From: Lentibacillus salicampi
GTDB lineage: Bacteria; Bacillota; Bacilli; Bacillales; Amphibacillaceae
Direction of reading: 5' to 3'
Assembly (NCBI RefSeq): GCF_004565465.1
Contig: NZ_SRHY01000020.1
Span: 1 to 55,301, forward strand
Length of the DNA stretch: 55,301 nucleotides
This document shows, one piece after another, positions 43,525-51,954 of this stretch. A program made the position numbers and the translations under genes. Each line of letters begins with the position of its first letter. Within the stretch, counting starts at the first letter, position 1. Below the pieces are notes generated by a model. That model searched no databases, was not told where the DNA came from, and saw only the letters and a program-made list of their open reading frames with translations.

Positions 43525-44307
43525 ATGACCATCGAACAATTGGAAGCTGATGTGCACAGCCTTATGTTAGATTTTGATTCACCAGTCGGTCTGGTCATCA
43601 AAGAGGGTAACGACACGATCAATATCAATGAAGACGTACCAATGCCCGCTGCCAGTGTAATCAAGATACCGATTATGATGGAAGCATTCCGGCAGGCAGA
43701 GAATGGCTTACTGGACTTGTCGCAGAATATGGAGATCCCGACTGATGCTATAGTTGGCGGCTCTGGCGTTTTGCAGTTCCTGTCCGAACGGGTTTCAATG
43801 TCACTACTCGACTTTTTGACGCTGATGATCATCGTGTCAGATAACACAGCGTCTAATCTGGCACTTGAACAGACGGGCATTGAAAATGTGAATAATCTTT
43901 GCCGGGACCTTGAATGCCATCATACCGAAGTCCAGCGCTATTTCATGGATATGAAAGCAGCTGAGTCCGGCTTTGAAAATACGACAACAGCGGGTGATAT
44001 GGTCAAATTTCTTGAGGAGATTGCTTCACCCAAACTCTTAACGAAAAAATCTGCCGGTCACATTTTTGACATCATGACGGGCCAGCAGCTGACATCAAAA
44101 TTGCCCGCCTATCATACAGCTAATGATGTGGTGATAGCCAATAAAACCGGTGAACTTGCGATTGCCCAGCATGACGTGGGTATTTTTAAGTATCAGGACA
44201 AAACGGTTTTAGCTGCCGTGATGACGGATAGGATCACGGACCACATAGCTATCCAACAGACCATCGCCCGCATTGGAAAGGCGATTATGAGCTATTTAAC
44301 CAAGTAA
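43525..44307 (+). CDS. Class A beta-lactamase-like serine hydrolase, no signal peptide
   Basis: A 260-residue protein with the serine penicillin-recognising motifs in order: Ser44-x-x-Lys47 (SVIK), Ser105-Asp-Asn107 (SDN) and Lys207-Thr-Gly209 (KTG). The omega-loop region reads RYFMDMKAAESGFENTT and lacks a clear E-x-x-L-N. Its N-terminus is acidic, with no hydrophobic signal, so it is predicted to be cytoplasmic, unlike true beta-lactamases. ATG 43525 is preferred because GAGGGGG lies 7 nt upstream; ATG 43519 is too close. Substrate unknown; an esterase or peptidase role is possible. Confidence 0.8.
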   Translation: MTIEQLEADVHSLMLDFDSPVGLVIKEGNDTININEDVPMPAASVIKIPIMMEAFRQAENGLLDLSQNMEIPTDAIVGGSGVLQFLSERVSMSLLDFLTLMIIVSDNTASNLALEQTGIENVNNLCRDLECHHTEVQRYFMDMKAAESGFENTTTAGDMVKFLEEIASPKLLTKKSAGHIFDIMTGQQLTSKLPAYHTANDVVIANKTGELAIAQHDVGIFKYQDKTVLAAVMTDRITDHIAIQQTIARIGKAIMSYLTK

Positions 44308-44386
44308 GCATACAGCCGTTTTCAGTTCTGGGCTTGCATGATATGATAATTTATATGAATCTATTGGCATGTTGGGAGCTGAGAAT

Positions 44387-45073
44387 GTGGCGATATTAAC
44401 GAACGACTGGTTGCCAGTCATAGAGAAGGAATTTCAAAAAGACTACTATTTGCAGCTACGCACATTTTTGAAACAGGAATATGGCAGTGTAACGGTTTAT
44501 CCGGGAATGTATGATATTTTTAATGCACTTCACTATACGGACTATGAAACGACCAAAGTAGTCATACTTGGGCAGGATCCGTATCATGGAGCAAATCAGG
44601 CACACGGCTTGAGTTTTTCCGTTAGACCAGAAGTCAGCACACCGCCTTCTTTGCAAAATATCTACAAAGAACTGCATGAAGATCTTGGTGTTCCCGTTCC
44701 TGATCATGGGTACCTGGTGGACTGGGCCAAACAAGGTGTCCTCCTGTTAAACACCGTTCTGACAGTGAGAGCAGGACAACCAGCATCACATAGAGGAAAA
44801 GGGTGGGAAAACTTTACGAATGAAGTGATCCGGCAGGTGAATGCCAAACAAGATCCAGTTGTGTTCTTACTTTGGGGACGGCATGCTCAGGCAAAAGAAT
44901 CGCTGATTACGGAACCACAGCACCTGATTATTAAATCGCCACACCCTAGTCCATTTTCCGCACATAAAGGATTCTTTGGCAGCCGGCCGTTTTCACGTGC
45001 GAATGATTTTTTGAAACAAGCAGGTCGTACACCAATCGACTGGCAGCTTGAGGTTCAACCCCGGAAAAAGTGA
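44387..45073 (+). CDS. ung: Uracil-DNA glycosylase, family 1
   Basis: A 228-residue enzyme that removes uracil from DNA. The water-activating motif GQDPYHG has Asp64. [10 protein letters not shown] and the leucine-loop/His motif [18 protein letters not shown] complete the active site. GTG 44387 is preferred because GGGAG lies 9 nt upstream and the N-terminus then matches the family; ATG 44369 lies before that site. It stands alone between the hydrolase and yrrS genes. Confidence 0.94.
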   Translation: MAILTNDWLPVIEKEFQKDYYLQLRTFLKQEYGSVTVYPGMYDIFNALHYTDYETTKVVILGQDPYHGANQAHGLSFSVRPEVSTPPSLQNIYKELHEDLGVPVPDHGYLVDWAKQGVLLLNTVLTVRAGQPASHRGKGWENFTNEVIRQVNAKQDPVVFLLWGRHAQAKESLITEPQHLIIKSPHPSPFSAHKGFFGSRPFSRANDFLKQAGRTPIDWQLEVQPRKK

Positions 45074-45275
45074 CTCATATTACGAATAGACTATGGTTGA
45101 AGGAGCTATCAATCTGAAAATGATTGCTGAATTGCAAAATAAGTGCAGTCATTTTTTAAGGTTATATCTTCAAGTAGTAGTTTGGCATATATGCTATGAG
45201 GGAATCGACAATAAAATTCTCCAGCACGGTACTTGGTACTCGAAATGTCCTTCGGGGGTTGGAAAGGAGCTCAAT

Positions 45276-45977
45276 ATGAACAGAAGAACCGACATGAACC
45301 TGCGTAAGCGGAAGAATAAACGTGATATTATCCTTAATACGATTATTATTGTAGTCTTTGCGCTTATAGTAATCGTTGGAGCAAACATTGTATTTGGCGG
45401 CAGCGATACAGCTGAAGATGATCAAAACAGTAATGCAAACAGCGGTGGAGAAAACAGCCAGGAAGAAGTTAAAATCACTGAGAGTGGTAATGGTAAGGAA
45501 CAATCACAGGCAGCAAGTTCTGACCAGGAAGACAGCGACAATCAGGATGAAAGTGAATCCAGCCAAAATGAGGACGCAATTGACCGTCTGGAAGTTAAAG
45601 ATGACAATCAATCCGAAAGCAATGAAAACGACGACGACTCACAGGAAGATCAGAAAGAAAATGAATCCGACGAGAGCGAGAAAGGTCCAAACGAGGACAA
45701 TATTGGCGAACCCATCGGTACTTCGCAAAACGGCGAGCATACATCCAGCTATGAAAAAGGTTCAGTAGACTGGAATGAAAAAATAAAAGCAATTCAAATG
45801 GCAACAGGAATGGGTGACGGCATGACACTCTGGCGCCTGCAAAGCGGGGGAGGCCCGCAAAAAGCTGTTGGAAAGGTGAGTCCTGAAGGCGAACAAAGCT
45901 GGATGTATGTCGTCAATCTTCAGTGGGTTGACCAAGAGGGATGGAAAGTGACGAACGTTAACAGACAAAGCCGGTAA
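45276..45977 (+). CDS. yrrS: YrrS-family (DUF1510) membrane protein
   Basis: A 233-residue protein with a basic N-terminus (NRRTDMNLRKRKNKRD), one membrane helix (about 19-40), then roughly 110 residues very rich in Asp, Glu, Ser, Asn and Gln. A C-terminal DUF1510 domain ends it (EPIGTSQNGEHTSSYEKGSV, DWNEKIKAIQMATGM, WVDQEGWKVT). B. subtilis YrrS lies beside a penicillin-binding protein gene and is thought to act at the cell surface; here no such neighbour exists. ATG 45276 follows AAGGAGC. The acidic low-complexity stretch fits a halophile. Confidence 0.85.
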   Translation: MNRRTDMNLRKRKNKRDIILNTIIIVVFALIVIVGANIVFGGSDTAEDDQNSNANSGGENSQEEVKITESGNGKEQSQAASSDQEDSDNQDESESSQNEDAIDRLEVKDDNQSESNENDDDSQEDQKENESDESEKGPNEDNIGEPIGTSQNGEHTSSYEKGSVDWNEKIKAIQMATGMGDGMTLWRLQSGGGPQKAVGKVSPEGEQSWMYVVNLQWVDQEGWKVTNVNRQSR

Positions 45978-46007
45978 CGGTAAATACGGTACTGAAGATA
46001 AAAACAA

Positions 46008-46040
46008 GAGCCGCCTCGCTTATGATTCGCGAGGCGGCTC
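46008..46040. terminator. Perfect 12-bp hairpin after yrrS
   Basis: GAGCCGCCTCGC pairs perfectly with GCGAGGCGGCTC around a 9-nt loop. No T-tract follows, so the terminator call is tentative. Confidence 0.5.
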
Positions 46041-46230
46041 ATTGCATGTTAACAAGACATCCGTCTATTGTATTGTTGCCATCCTGCACTTCCTTCATAA
46101 AAATTCCCCCACTCAATATATCCCTAAAATCGTAACAGCAGTAATCTACCATTTTCCGGCATTCGTCAAATGTATTCAACCAGGTTATTTTTGTGAACTA
46201 AAATCTCTTTCTTTATGATCCATTTCCGAG

Positions 46231-46302
46231 TATAATGAATTTGTTTGGGGACCGAGACCCAAACCGTGGTTCGAAACCATCCCACGAAAAAAAACTAAGG
46301 AG
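46231..46302 (+). promoter_or_regulatory. Promoter and preQ1-I riboswitch for queT
   Basis: TATAAT (46231-46236) is followed by a GTTTGGG/CCCAAAC hairpin (46243-46264). The class I preQ1 aptamer then begins: CGTGG/CCACG stem, loop TTCGAAACCATC, an A-rich linker and the tail CTAAGGAG (46295-46302). The tail contains the ribosome site, so ligand binding should hide it from ribosomes and lower QueT synthesis. Confidence 0.85.
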
Positions 46303-46310
46303 TGGTATCA

Positions 46311-46799
46311 TTGAATATTAAAACACTTACCGTTAATGCGATTATAGCTGCTGCTTATGTCGCGCTGTCATTAATCGCTGCCCCGATCGCATTTTCGAAC
46401 ATTCAGTTTCGGATCCCGGAGATCTTTAACCACCTTGTTATCTTTAACACAAAGTACTTTTACGGGATTGTGCTGGGTGTCTTTTTAACCAATTTATTTT
46501 CACCAACCGGAATGTACGACTTGACATTCGGCGTAGCGCATTCGGTATTATCGCTTGGATTTGTCATATTTCTGGCGATATTTATTAAACACCGATTAAC
46601 CCTGCTCGTCATCAATACGATTGTATTTTCGTTCAATATGTTTATTATAGCGTTTCAGCTGTATATGGCTGCCGACTTGCCATTTCTGCTGACCTGGTTG
46701 ACGACAGCAGTGGGTGAATTCGGCATTATGGCTATCGGGATTCCGGTTATGATCATGCTGAACAAGAAATTGAATTTCAATGAGCTGATGGAAAAGTAA
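46311..46799 (+). CDS. queT: Queuosine precursor transporter QueT
   Basis: A 162-residue ECF-type S component with about five to six membrane helices. AAPIAFSNIQFRIPEIFNHL and FSPTGMYDLTFGVAHSVLS are typical of QueT (DUF988). It imports queuosine precursors such as preQ1 with a shared energising module encoded elsewhere. TTG 46311 is chosen: AAGGAG of the riboswitch tail lies 8 nt upstream. A GTG at 46302 falls inside the tail and is unlikely. Riboswitch and family support each other. Confidence 0.9.
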   Translation: MNIKTLTVNAIIAAAYVALSLIAAPIAFSNIQFRIPEIFNHLVIFNTKYFYGIVLGVFLTNLFSPTGMYDLTFGVAHSVLSLGFVIFLAIFIKHRLTLLVINTIVFSFNMFIIAFQLYMAADLPFLLTWLTTAVGEFGIMAIGIPVMIMLNKKLNFNELMEK

Positions 46800-46811
46800 T
46801 ATATGAGGAAG

Positions 46812-46854
46812 AAACAAGTGTCCCGGAGCCGTGATGGTTTTGGGGCACTTGTTT
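46812..46854 (+). terminator. Terminator after queT
   Basis: A 13-bp stem AAACAAGTGTCCC/GGGGCACTTGTTT closes a 17-nt loop. Confidence 0.65.
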
Positions 46855-46970
46855 AATGCTGAAAGGCTGGGGGAGGGAGATTAATTTCATAATAACTCCT
46901 CCGTTTAGTTGGTGCATGCTTGGACGCTTCAACAACCACTCATGAACCAGGGACTGCCTCTATGGCCCAC

Positions 46971-47690
46971 TTACTCCTTTAACTCTGTATGCCTTCTTTC
47001 AATTTTTGTTCTTCCATCAGGCAATGCATACTCAGTCATATGATCCACATTACAGTTTTTCCTCGAGTTGTTACAATCCTCTTGCCAGTATCTGATGGCG
47101 ACCTTTTCACCAGTTTGTTTTGCTTCTTTCATTTTGGCTTCCTTTTCCGCTTGCTGCTGCTGTTGCCTCTCCAGTAACGGTTTTGCATAAGCGGATGCTT
47201 GCTCGTATGTAAATTCCTCACCCAACGCTTCAATCAATGCTTCATCAACGACTGTCCGCCATCCACCGACTCTTTTAGCTACCCCCAGATCTCTTAGTAA
47301 ATCAGCTTCATGGCCAAAAATGATATACCCGCTTAATGCTTTTCCATTGCGATAACTGACATTGATGGTTGAAACGCCATTAATGATATTCTCTTTTCGT
47401 TTTGCTTCGCGGTCAATGGCTTTTTGTTTAAAGTCTTTTTCGATTTGTTCAATGGTGTTTAGTTGCTCATCAGTAATCCCAATTTCTTTAACCATTATTC
47501 CAGCTATATGGCGGGGTCTAAAAAACGTTATAGCATTGCGTTCCCTTGATAGTTCCCTAACAATGATTTCATCACCGGATTCGTTTGTTTTTATAACATA
47601 GTCATTTGTGCCATTCACCATAACATTAAAAATAACTTCCTGATCGTTTATCTCGTTTTTTATCTTTAATGTATTCTCCATTTTCCTCAC
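46971..47690 (-). CDS. Hypothetical charged protein
   Basis: A 239-residue soluble protein. The first 60 residues are beta-rich (FNVMVNGTNDYVIKTNESG). The middle is helical (EQLNTIEQIEKDFKQKAIDR). GYIIFGHEADLLRDLGVAKR, VGGWRTVVDEALIEALG follows, then a Gln/Lys/Glu-rich coil and a Cys-containing tail. I do not recognise it; the style resembles genes of phage or plasmid origin. The start is GTG 47690 (VRKMENTL) or ATG 47681. No signal peptide or membrane segment. Confidence 0.5.
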   Translation of the reverse strand: MRKMENTLKIKNEINDQEVIFNVMVNGTNDYVIKTNESGDEIIVRELSRERNAITFFRPRHIAGIMVKEIGITDEQLNTIEQIEKDFKQKAIDREAKRKENIINGVSTINVSYRNGKALSGYIIFGHEADLLRDLGVAKRVGGWRTVVDEALIEALGEEFTYEQASAYAKPLLERQQQQQAEKEAKMKEAKQTGEKVAIRYWQEDCNNSRKNCNVDHMTEYALPDGRTKIERRHTELKE

Positions 47691-47882
47691 GACCTTTACT
47701 GATTTTAGAAGATAGCTATATCATGCGGAATACACGCATCCAACAAGTAATAAACGTTAAGTTTGGCAAAGGCGGAACTGCTCTCTAAAAAATAGATTAC
47801 ACGGGGTCCGTTTCTGTGTAACCTCATATGGAAATTATATGACAAAATCCGAGGAATGCCGAGAAGTGACAGGCATCGCTCG

Positions 47883-48359
47883 TCACTCCCCGTGAAGCTG
47901 CTGATGAAGCTCCCGAACTTGCTCAGATAGTTCGGGAGCAGGTCCATCCACTTGAATATCACGAACAACATCCTGAATAGGAAGATTCCGGACACGCGAT
48001 GCAGGGACACCTAATTCACTCAGCCATTGTGCCAGCTGTTTGGATGAACTGGCATAAACAATTCGACCCAATCCTACCCAACCGTGAGCAGCAGCACACA
48101 TTGGGCAATGTTCACCAGAGGTATATACTGTCGCTTTGCTCCGTTCTTCGGATGTCATGTTTTCAGCCGACCAGCGCGCCAAAGCAAACTCAGGGTGCCG
48201 GGTATGATCGCCACTGGATACGCGGTTATGGTCTTCTGCCAGCACCTCACCATCGGCTGCGACAAGAACAGAACCAAATGGCTCATCACCAGTATCCAAG
48301 GCATGTTTCGCAAGCTCAACACAACGCCTCAAATGTTTTAAATCGGTATCGTTTATCAT
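47883..48359 (-). CDS. CMP/dCMP-type (nucleoside/base) deaminase
   Basis: A 158-residue zinc-dependent deaminase. The zinc site reads H-P-E (His55, Glu57; most relatives have H-A-E) and HCPMC (Cys85, Cys88). PFGSVLVAADGEVLAEDHN is also typical. This family includes guanine, cytosine and tRNA-adenosine deaminases; substrate is uncertain. ATG 48359 is preferred because GGAGG lies 7 nt upstream; ATG 48374 overlaps that site. The 192 bp after it contain no gene, only weak hairpins. Confidence 0.82.
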   Translation of the reverse strand: MINDTDLKHLRRCVELAKHALDTGDEPFGSVLVAADGEVLAEDHNRVSSGDHTRHPEFALARWSAENMTSEERSKATVYTSGEHCPMCAAAHGWVGLGRIVYASSSKQLAQWLSELGVPASRVRNLPIQDVVRDIQVDGPAPELSEQVRELHQQLHGE

Positions 48360-48411
48360 ACTGCATTCCTCCATCCTTGAGTCATCTTAAACCGTTGGCT
48401 TCCTATATTTT

Positions 48412-48921
48412 TTATTGTGATAATGCGATTTTTATATGGGCGAGGTGGTGCTCCTCGTGCCAAGCTAGTTTTGCCACTTTTGTCGAAACCGTTATTTCAC
48501 CGCTATTCTGGAGCGTAAACGATCGTGTTAATTGCTCTTCTGTTAAACTATTTCCTAAAGATACGATGCGCTCATTAATCCCTTCCAGCAGTTTAATAGA
48601 ACTTTTGACAGGGAGTTTTGTATCCGGCTGAACGGCCCATTTATCCTGGTCGAAAGCTGGTACTGTTGGATTATCATCTGTTAAAGCAAGCTTTAAACGT
48701 TGATACATGTTCAACTGAGAATCTGCAATGTGATGAACAAGCTCACGTACTGTCCAGCTGCCATCACGATATGTTCTGCTTAATTCTTCATCACTTAGTG
48801 AGTCAACCGTTTCTCTTAATCGAATCGTATAAGTCTCGATTTCCTTCAGCCATTCTCCAATATTCTCCAAGGTTACGTTTTCCGGAACTTGTAATGTACC
48901 AATTGGAAATCTGACATCCAT
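48412..48921 (-). CDS. bstA: Bacillithiol transferase BstA/YfiT (DinB superfamily)
   Basis: A 169-residue four-helix DinB-fold metalloprotein. YRDGSWTVRELVHHIADS and WHEEHHLAHIKIAL carry the three metal-binding histidines of YfiT-type proteins (His63 or 64, His158, His162). RFPIGTLQVPENV at the start and AFDQDKWA also match. BstA-type enzymes attach bacillithiol, the main low-molecular-weight thiol of bacilli, to electrophiles. AGGAGG lies 8 nt upstream of the ATG. Confidence 0.82.
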   Translation of the reverse strand: MDVRFPIGTLQVPENVTLENIGEWLKEIETYTIRLRETVDSLSDEELSRTYRDGSWTVRELVHHIADSQLNMYQRLKLALTDDNPTVPAFDQDKWAVQPDTKLPVKSSIKLLEGINERIVSLGNSLTEEQLTRSFTLQNSGEITVSTKVAKLAWHEEHHLAHIKIALSQ

Positions 48922-49150
48922 GTAAAAATCCTCCTTGTCCTATTTCATTTACTTTAACATATCATAACTAGATCCTTAATTCATTTGGCATGGTTGTTGA
49001 ATTCATTCCAAAGAATCAAGGGGACAAGTTGTTTTTGCGCCGTTTTACAATAGGTGTGGTTGTCGCCATCCCTTTTTCTATGTTTAACTCATCTCGCACA
49101 TGGCAATAGTCATATCACACGATGATGATTATAAAGGAGTCGATGAAAAA

Positions 49151-49795
49151 ATGAACGTACTAGTCGCAGGAGCAAACGGAAATACCGGCCGTTTGCTGAT
49201 ACAATTTTTGCATGAAGCAGGATATGAAGCTTATGGCATGGTTCGCAAAGAGGAACAAAAACAGAAGATATCCGAATTGGGTGGCACCCCTGTATTGGCG
49301 GATTTAGAGGGGGATGTCGGGCATGCAGCAAAAGGAATGAATGCTGTGATTTTTGCTGCTGGCTCGGGAAGCAACACCGGCCCCGACAAGACAACAGATG
49401 TTGACCGCGATGGTGCGATCAATTTGGTGAAAGCTACTGAAAATTTTGGCATCAAAAAGTTCATTATGATGAGCAGTATTGGTGCCGGACGCGACCCGGA
49501 AGTGATGGCAACAGACAATCCAAACATGAAACATTACTTGCAAATGAAAAAAGAAGCTGATGAATACCTGATGCAGACAGAACTGGATTACACAATAGTT
49601 CGCCCGGGCGGCCTAACCCATGATCCCGGCACAAGCAAAATTAAGGTCGCGGACGAAGTGGAATTTGAAAACATCCCGCGTGAAGATGTAGCCAAAACCA
49701 TGATTGCCGCAATACAGGAACCAAACACATTTCACAAGGCATTTGAAATGGTATCAGGCAATACGCAAATTGAAGATGCATTAAAACAGGTATAG
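49151..49795 (+). CDS. NAD(P)-binding SDR-like protein, YhfK type
   Basis: A 214-residue atypical short-chain dehydrogenase. VAGANGNTGRLLIQFL is the dinucleotide-binding loop, IMMSSIGAG and the EADEYLMQTELDYTIVRPGGL segment are characteristic of the YhfK/NmrA-like group. These act as NAD(P)H sensors or reductases of unknown substrate. ATG 49151 gives the expected N-terminus, with AAAGGAG about 13 nt upstream. It ends in a terminator. Confidence 0.85.
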   Translation: MNVLVAGANGNTGRLLIQFLHEAGYEAYGMVRKEEQKQKISELGGTPVLADLEGDVGHAAKGMNAVIFAAGSGSNTGPDKTTDVDRDGAINLVKATENFGIKKFIMMSSIGAGRDPEVMATDNPNMKHYLQMKKEADEYLMQTELDYTIVRPGGLTHDPGTSKIKVADEVEFENIPREDVAKTMIAAIQEPNTFHKAFEMVSGNTQIEDALKQV

Positions 49796-49797
49796 TG

Positions 49798-49821
49798 AAA
49801 GGACGGGGATCCCCGTCCTTT
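49798..49821 (+). terminator. Perfect palindromic terminator
   Basis: AAAGGACGGGGA and TCCCCGTCCTTT form a perfect hairpin followed by T. It can act on both strands. Confidence 0.8.
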
Positions 49822-49889
49822 TGCTTGATTTACCTAGCGGATATGGAAAAGTTCTCCCTCCGCAATATATGAAAATACTTGCCATACAA

Positions 49890-50372
49890 TTATTCTGTCC
49901 CTGTTCGCAATCGCTTCTTCGCATACCTCTTCGCAGCAGTCACCGGTGTATGCCCAGCAGCGTTAGCAAGCCCATAAACCGGCATATTCCCATAAATCGC
50001 CTCATACCTTCCCGCTGGCACGACATAGGTTTCATGATAAATCCCAACCGCCTCGGTATCGCCAATTTTTCGGTTGAAATTTTTCCAGGCTTTTAGATGT
50101 TTCTGTCCTTTTGAATAGGCAAGCAGATCCTCTTCCGACCGCCAGTATGTGATCATAACCGTTGTGCGGAGTCCGAAGTAATTTTCAATCGACAGAAAAC
50201 CAAGCTCCTCCTGATTCTCACACAGTTCCCTTATCATTCCCGGCATCGCAGTAAACACCGGCAGCCATTTCCGGACGGCAAGCCGCTTATTAATCCGCAT
50301 ACCAATCAGAAACACAACAAGATCCCGATCATTTTCCGTCGTATACCGACCTTCATAAATGTTCTTCCCCAT
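49890..50372 (-). CDS. DUF4188 protein (monooxygenase-like)
   Basis: A 160-residue protein with GRYTTENDRDLVVFLIGMRI, LRTTVMITYWRSEEDLLAYSKGQKHLKAWKNFN and AGRYEAIYGNMPVYGLANA, matching DUF4188 proteins that have a dimeric ferredoxin-like fold. Function unknown. ATG 50372 follows GGGAGG. It overlaps the stop region of the padR remnant by a few bases in the same direction. PadR/DUF4188 pairs are common in bacilli, so the regulator once controlled this gene. Confidence 0.7.
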   Translation of the reverse strand: MGKNIYEGRYTTENDRDLVVFLIGMRINKRLAVRKWLPVFTAMPGMIRELCENQEELGFLSIENYFGLRTTVMITYWRSEEDLLAYSKGQKHLKAWKNFNRKIGDTEAVGIYHETYVVPAGRYEAIYGNMPVYGLANAAGHTPVTAAKRYAKKRLRTGTE

Positions 50373-50374
50373 GA

Positions 50375-50623
50375 TTATTCCTCCCAATCCTTTATTTCAC
50401 GGAGGGTATCGCTGCACCACTCAATCGCAGCTGTAGTCATCTGTTTTCCATAATTCAGGGTAAACAGCCAATAAGGTACATCATCTTGGTTCTGTACATG
50501 CGAAGTGATCATTTCTTCAATCGCCTCGTACGTCTGGTAGCGATCCTGCAGTTTTTGTTTGTATGTTTCCAGATGGGCAATGTATTGGTTTTTTGGTAAA
50601 CTTATTCGTGAAATGACAACCAT
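50375..50623 (-). pseudogene. PadR-type regulator, N-terminal domain lost
   Basis: Only the C-terminal helical half survives: NQYIAHLETYKQKLQDRYQT, VPYWLFTLNYGKQMTTAAIEWC and LREIKDWEE, the usual PadR dimerisation region. The winged-helix DNA-binding half is missing. Homology starts within the 25-bp direct repeat at 50581-50605. An ATG at 50623 exists but has no ribosome site. Loss of the DNA-binding half should leave the DUF4188 gene unregulated by this protein. Confidence 0.65.
50581..50605 (+). repeat. 25-bp direct repeat, copy A
   Basis: Matches 52144-52168 at 24 of 25 positions (shared core GGTTTTTTGGTAAACTTAT). It lies 84 nt upstream of the antitoxin-like start codon and covers the break point of the padR gene. 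Confidence 0.85.
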
Positions 50624-50689
50624 AACGTTGATTTTGTTGAATATGTTGAGATTAAATAGTAAACTATAAGTAGGAGGGAGGGCATTCAA

Positions 50690-51367
50690 ATGACAACTAC
50701 GATGGACCGTGAACAAGAAACATTATGGGATACGGTGAAATTTTTAAACAAATTACACGATAAAGAAAAAGCTGAAATCCTTTTAAAAACAACGATTGAA
50801 AAATCATTGAGACTGATGAATGTTTATACACCTGTAGTATTACAATTACATTTCTCAATTCCAGGTGAAAACGATTTGGAGGATTTGAAACAATTGGATG
50901 CAGCTATACGGGGGAAAATGGAAACATATCAGTCTGAACAAACATTTGAAGAAGTACTGGATTATATCGATATGATCAGCAAAATGACACAAAAACCTCA
51001 AGAAACGAACAAGAAAATGTTGGCATCAATTCTTGAAAAAAAGACAAAAGAAACTGCCCGCGTTAGTAAAAGAGCTTACGCACCATTGGATAAATCAGCT
51101 GCAGTAGAGACGAACAAAGAAAGAAATCAGCAATTCTATACAACCAGTGAGGCAGCCCGTAAATTAGGACTTAGTGATCAAACAATACGGAGAATGTGTG
51201 AAAATGGGAAGTTTGAAGGTGCTTATCGTTCAGGAGGTGGACATTGGCGGATTCCTGAAGATAACTTCATAACATCAAAGCAACAGGATAAAATAGTTGA
51301 TGAATTATTTGAACAAATAGATAGAAAAAATAAAGAAGCGGGGGATGTAGATAAGTTCGACCTCTAA
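50690..51367 (+). CDS. HTH/excisionase-domain antitoxin-like protein
   Basis: A 225-residue protein. The first 145 residues are helical and charged with no recognised domain. Residues 149-195 form a MerR/excisionase-type HTH: YTTSEAARKLGLSDQTIRRM, CENGKFEGAYRSGGGHWRIP. A short acidic tail follows. AGGAGGGAGGG precedes the ATG. A PIN-domain ORF follows directly, and HTH-xre/excisionase plus PIN is a known toxin-antitoxin arrangement. It probably neutralises the toxin and represses its own operon. Confidence 0.75.
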   Translation: MTTTMDREQETLWDTVKFLNKLHDKEKAEILLKTTIEKSLRLMNVYTPVVLQLHFSIPGENDLEDLKQLDAAIRGKMETYQSEQTFEEVLDYIDMISKMTQKPQETNKKMLASILEKKTKETARVSKRAYAPLDKSAAVETNKERNQQFYTTSEAARKLGLSDQTIRRMCENGKFEGAYRSGGGHWRIPEDNFITSKQQDKIVDELFEQIDRKNKEAGDVDKFDL

Positions 51368-51377
51368 GCGAAATAGT

Positions 51378-51389
51378 CCCCCCCCCCCC
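51378..51389 (+). repeat. C12 homopolymer at the toxin start
   Basis: Twelve consecutive C lie between the antitoxin stop and the first conserved residues of the PIN domain (CCG AGG GTT TTT CTG GAT = PRVFLD). They occupy the place where a start codon is expected. Such tracts slip readily. Confidence 0.9.
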
Positions 51390-51411
51390 GAGGGTTTTTC
51401 TGGATACCACG

Positions 51412-51954
51412 GTGTTGTGTGGAGCTTTACGAAAAGATGGTATCAACCGCAAAATCCTCAGAGCTGCGCAATTTCCCCATTTTTACCGACCTATCATTTC
51501 AAAAGTGTGTTTGTTTGAATTTATCCGAAATGCTTCAAACGGACTTGGAAAAGGCAATCGTATGCTAAAATATGGTGGTCATGAGATTGAATTCTTTTTG
51601 AACGAATTCCTAAGTCCAATAACAGCGCATTATGCGGAGCTTCCTGTTAACAATTTTGTTGGCCGTTATAGCGTGGAAACGATTATGATAGAAAATCGTC
51701 CGATTGGAGCGGTACTAACTGAACTAAGTGGTTGCAGTAATGAAATGGCGGAACATATAACCTCTTCTTTGGGAATGAGTGAACCACTTTATCGCTTTGA
51801 TCAAGAAGATTTTCATGTGTGGGTAACAGCCATTCAGGAAGAATGTGATTACATAGTCACCGCTAACAGCAGACGATTCCCTGCAAAAATAGGAAATATA
51901 GAACGAATTCATCCCTTCAAATTTTATGATTATTTAGATTCGGCTGCAGAGTGA
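51412..51954 (+). CDS. PIN-domain ribonuclease toxin-like protein, start unclear
   Basis: The frame is open from 51355 to 51954. Conserved PIN sequence begins at 51391: RVFLDTTVLCGALRKDGINR, with the first catalytic Asp in LDT. RPIISKVCLFEFIRNA follows, then DYIVTANSRRFPAKIGNI with a late acidic Asp, and HPFKFYDYL. No ATG, GTG or TTG lies in frame between the stop at 51352-51354 and GTG 51412, and that GTG is downstream of the catalytic Asp. Translation from 51412 would give an inactive toxin. A start lost in, or switched by, the C12 tract is likely. Confidence 0.65.
   Translation: MLCGALRKDGINRKILRAAQFPHFYRPIISKVCLFEFIRNASNGLGKGNRMLKYGGHEIEFFLNEFLSPITAHYAELPVNNFVGRYSVETIMIENRPIGAVLTELSGCSNEMAEHITSSLGMSEPLYRFDQEDFHVWVTAIQEECDYIVTANSRRFPAKIGNIERIHPFKFYDYLDSAAE

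Noticed and set aside
45093..45275. 61-residue N-terminal extension of YrrS
   Set aside because: AAGGAGC and ATG 45276 give the family's N-terminus; the extension has no homology.
47705..48010. A 101-codon minus-strand frame overlapping the deaminase 3' end
   Set aside because: It is in a shadow frame of the deaminase gene and has no ribosome site.
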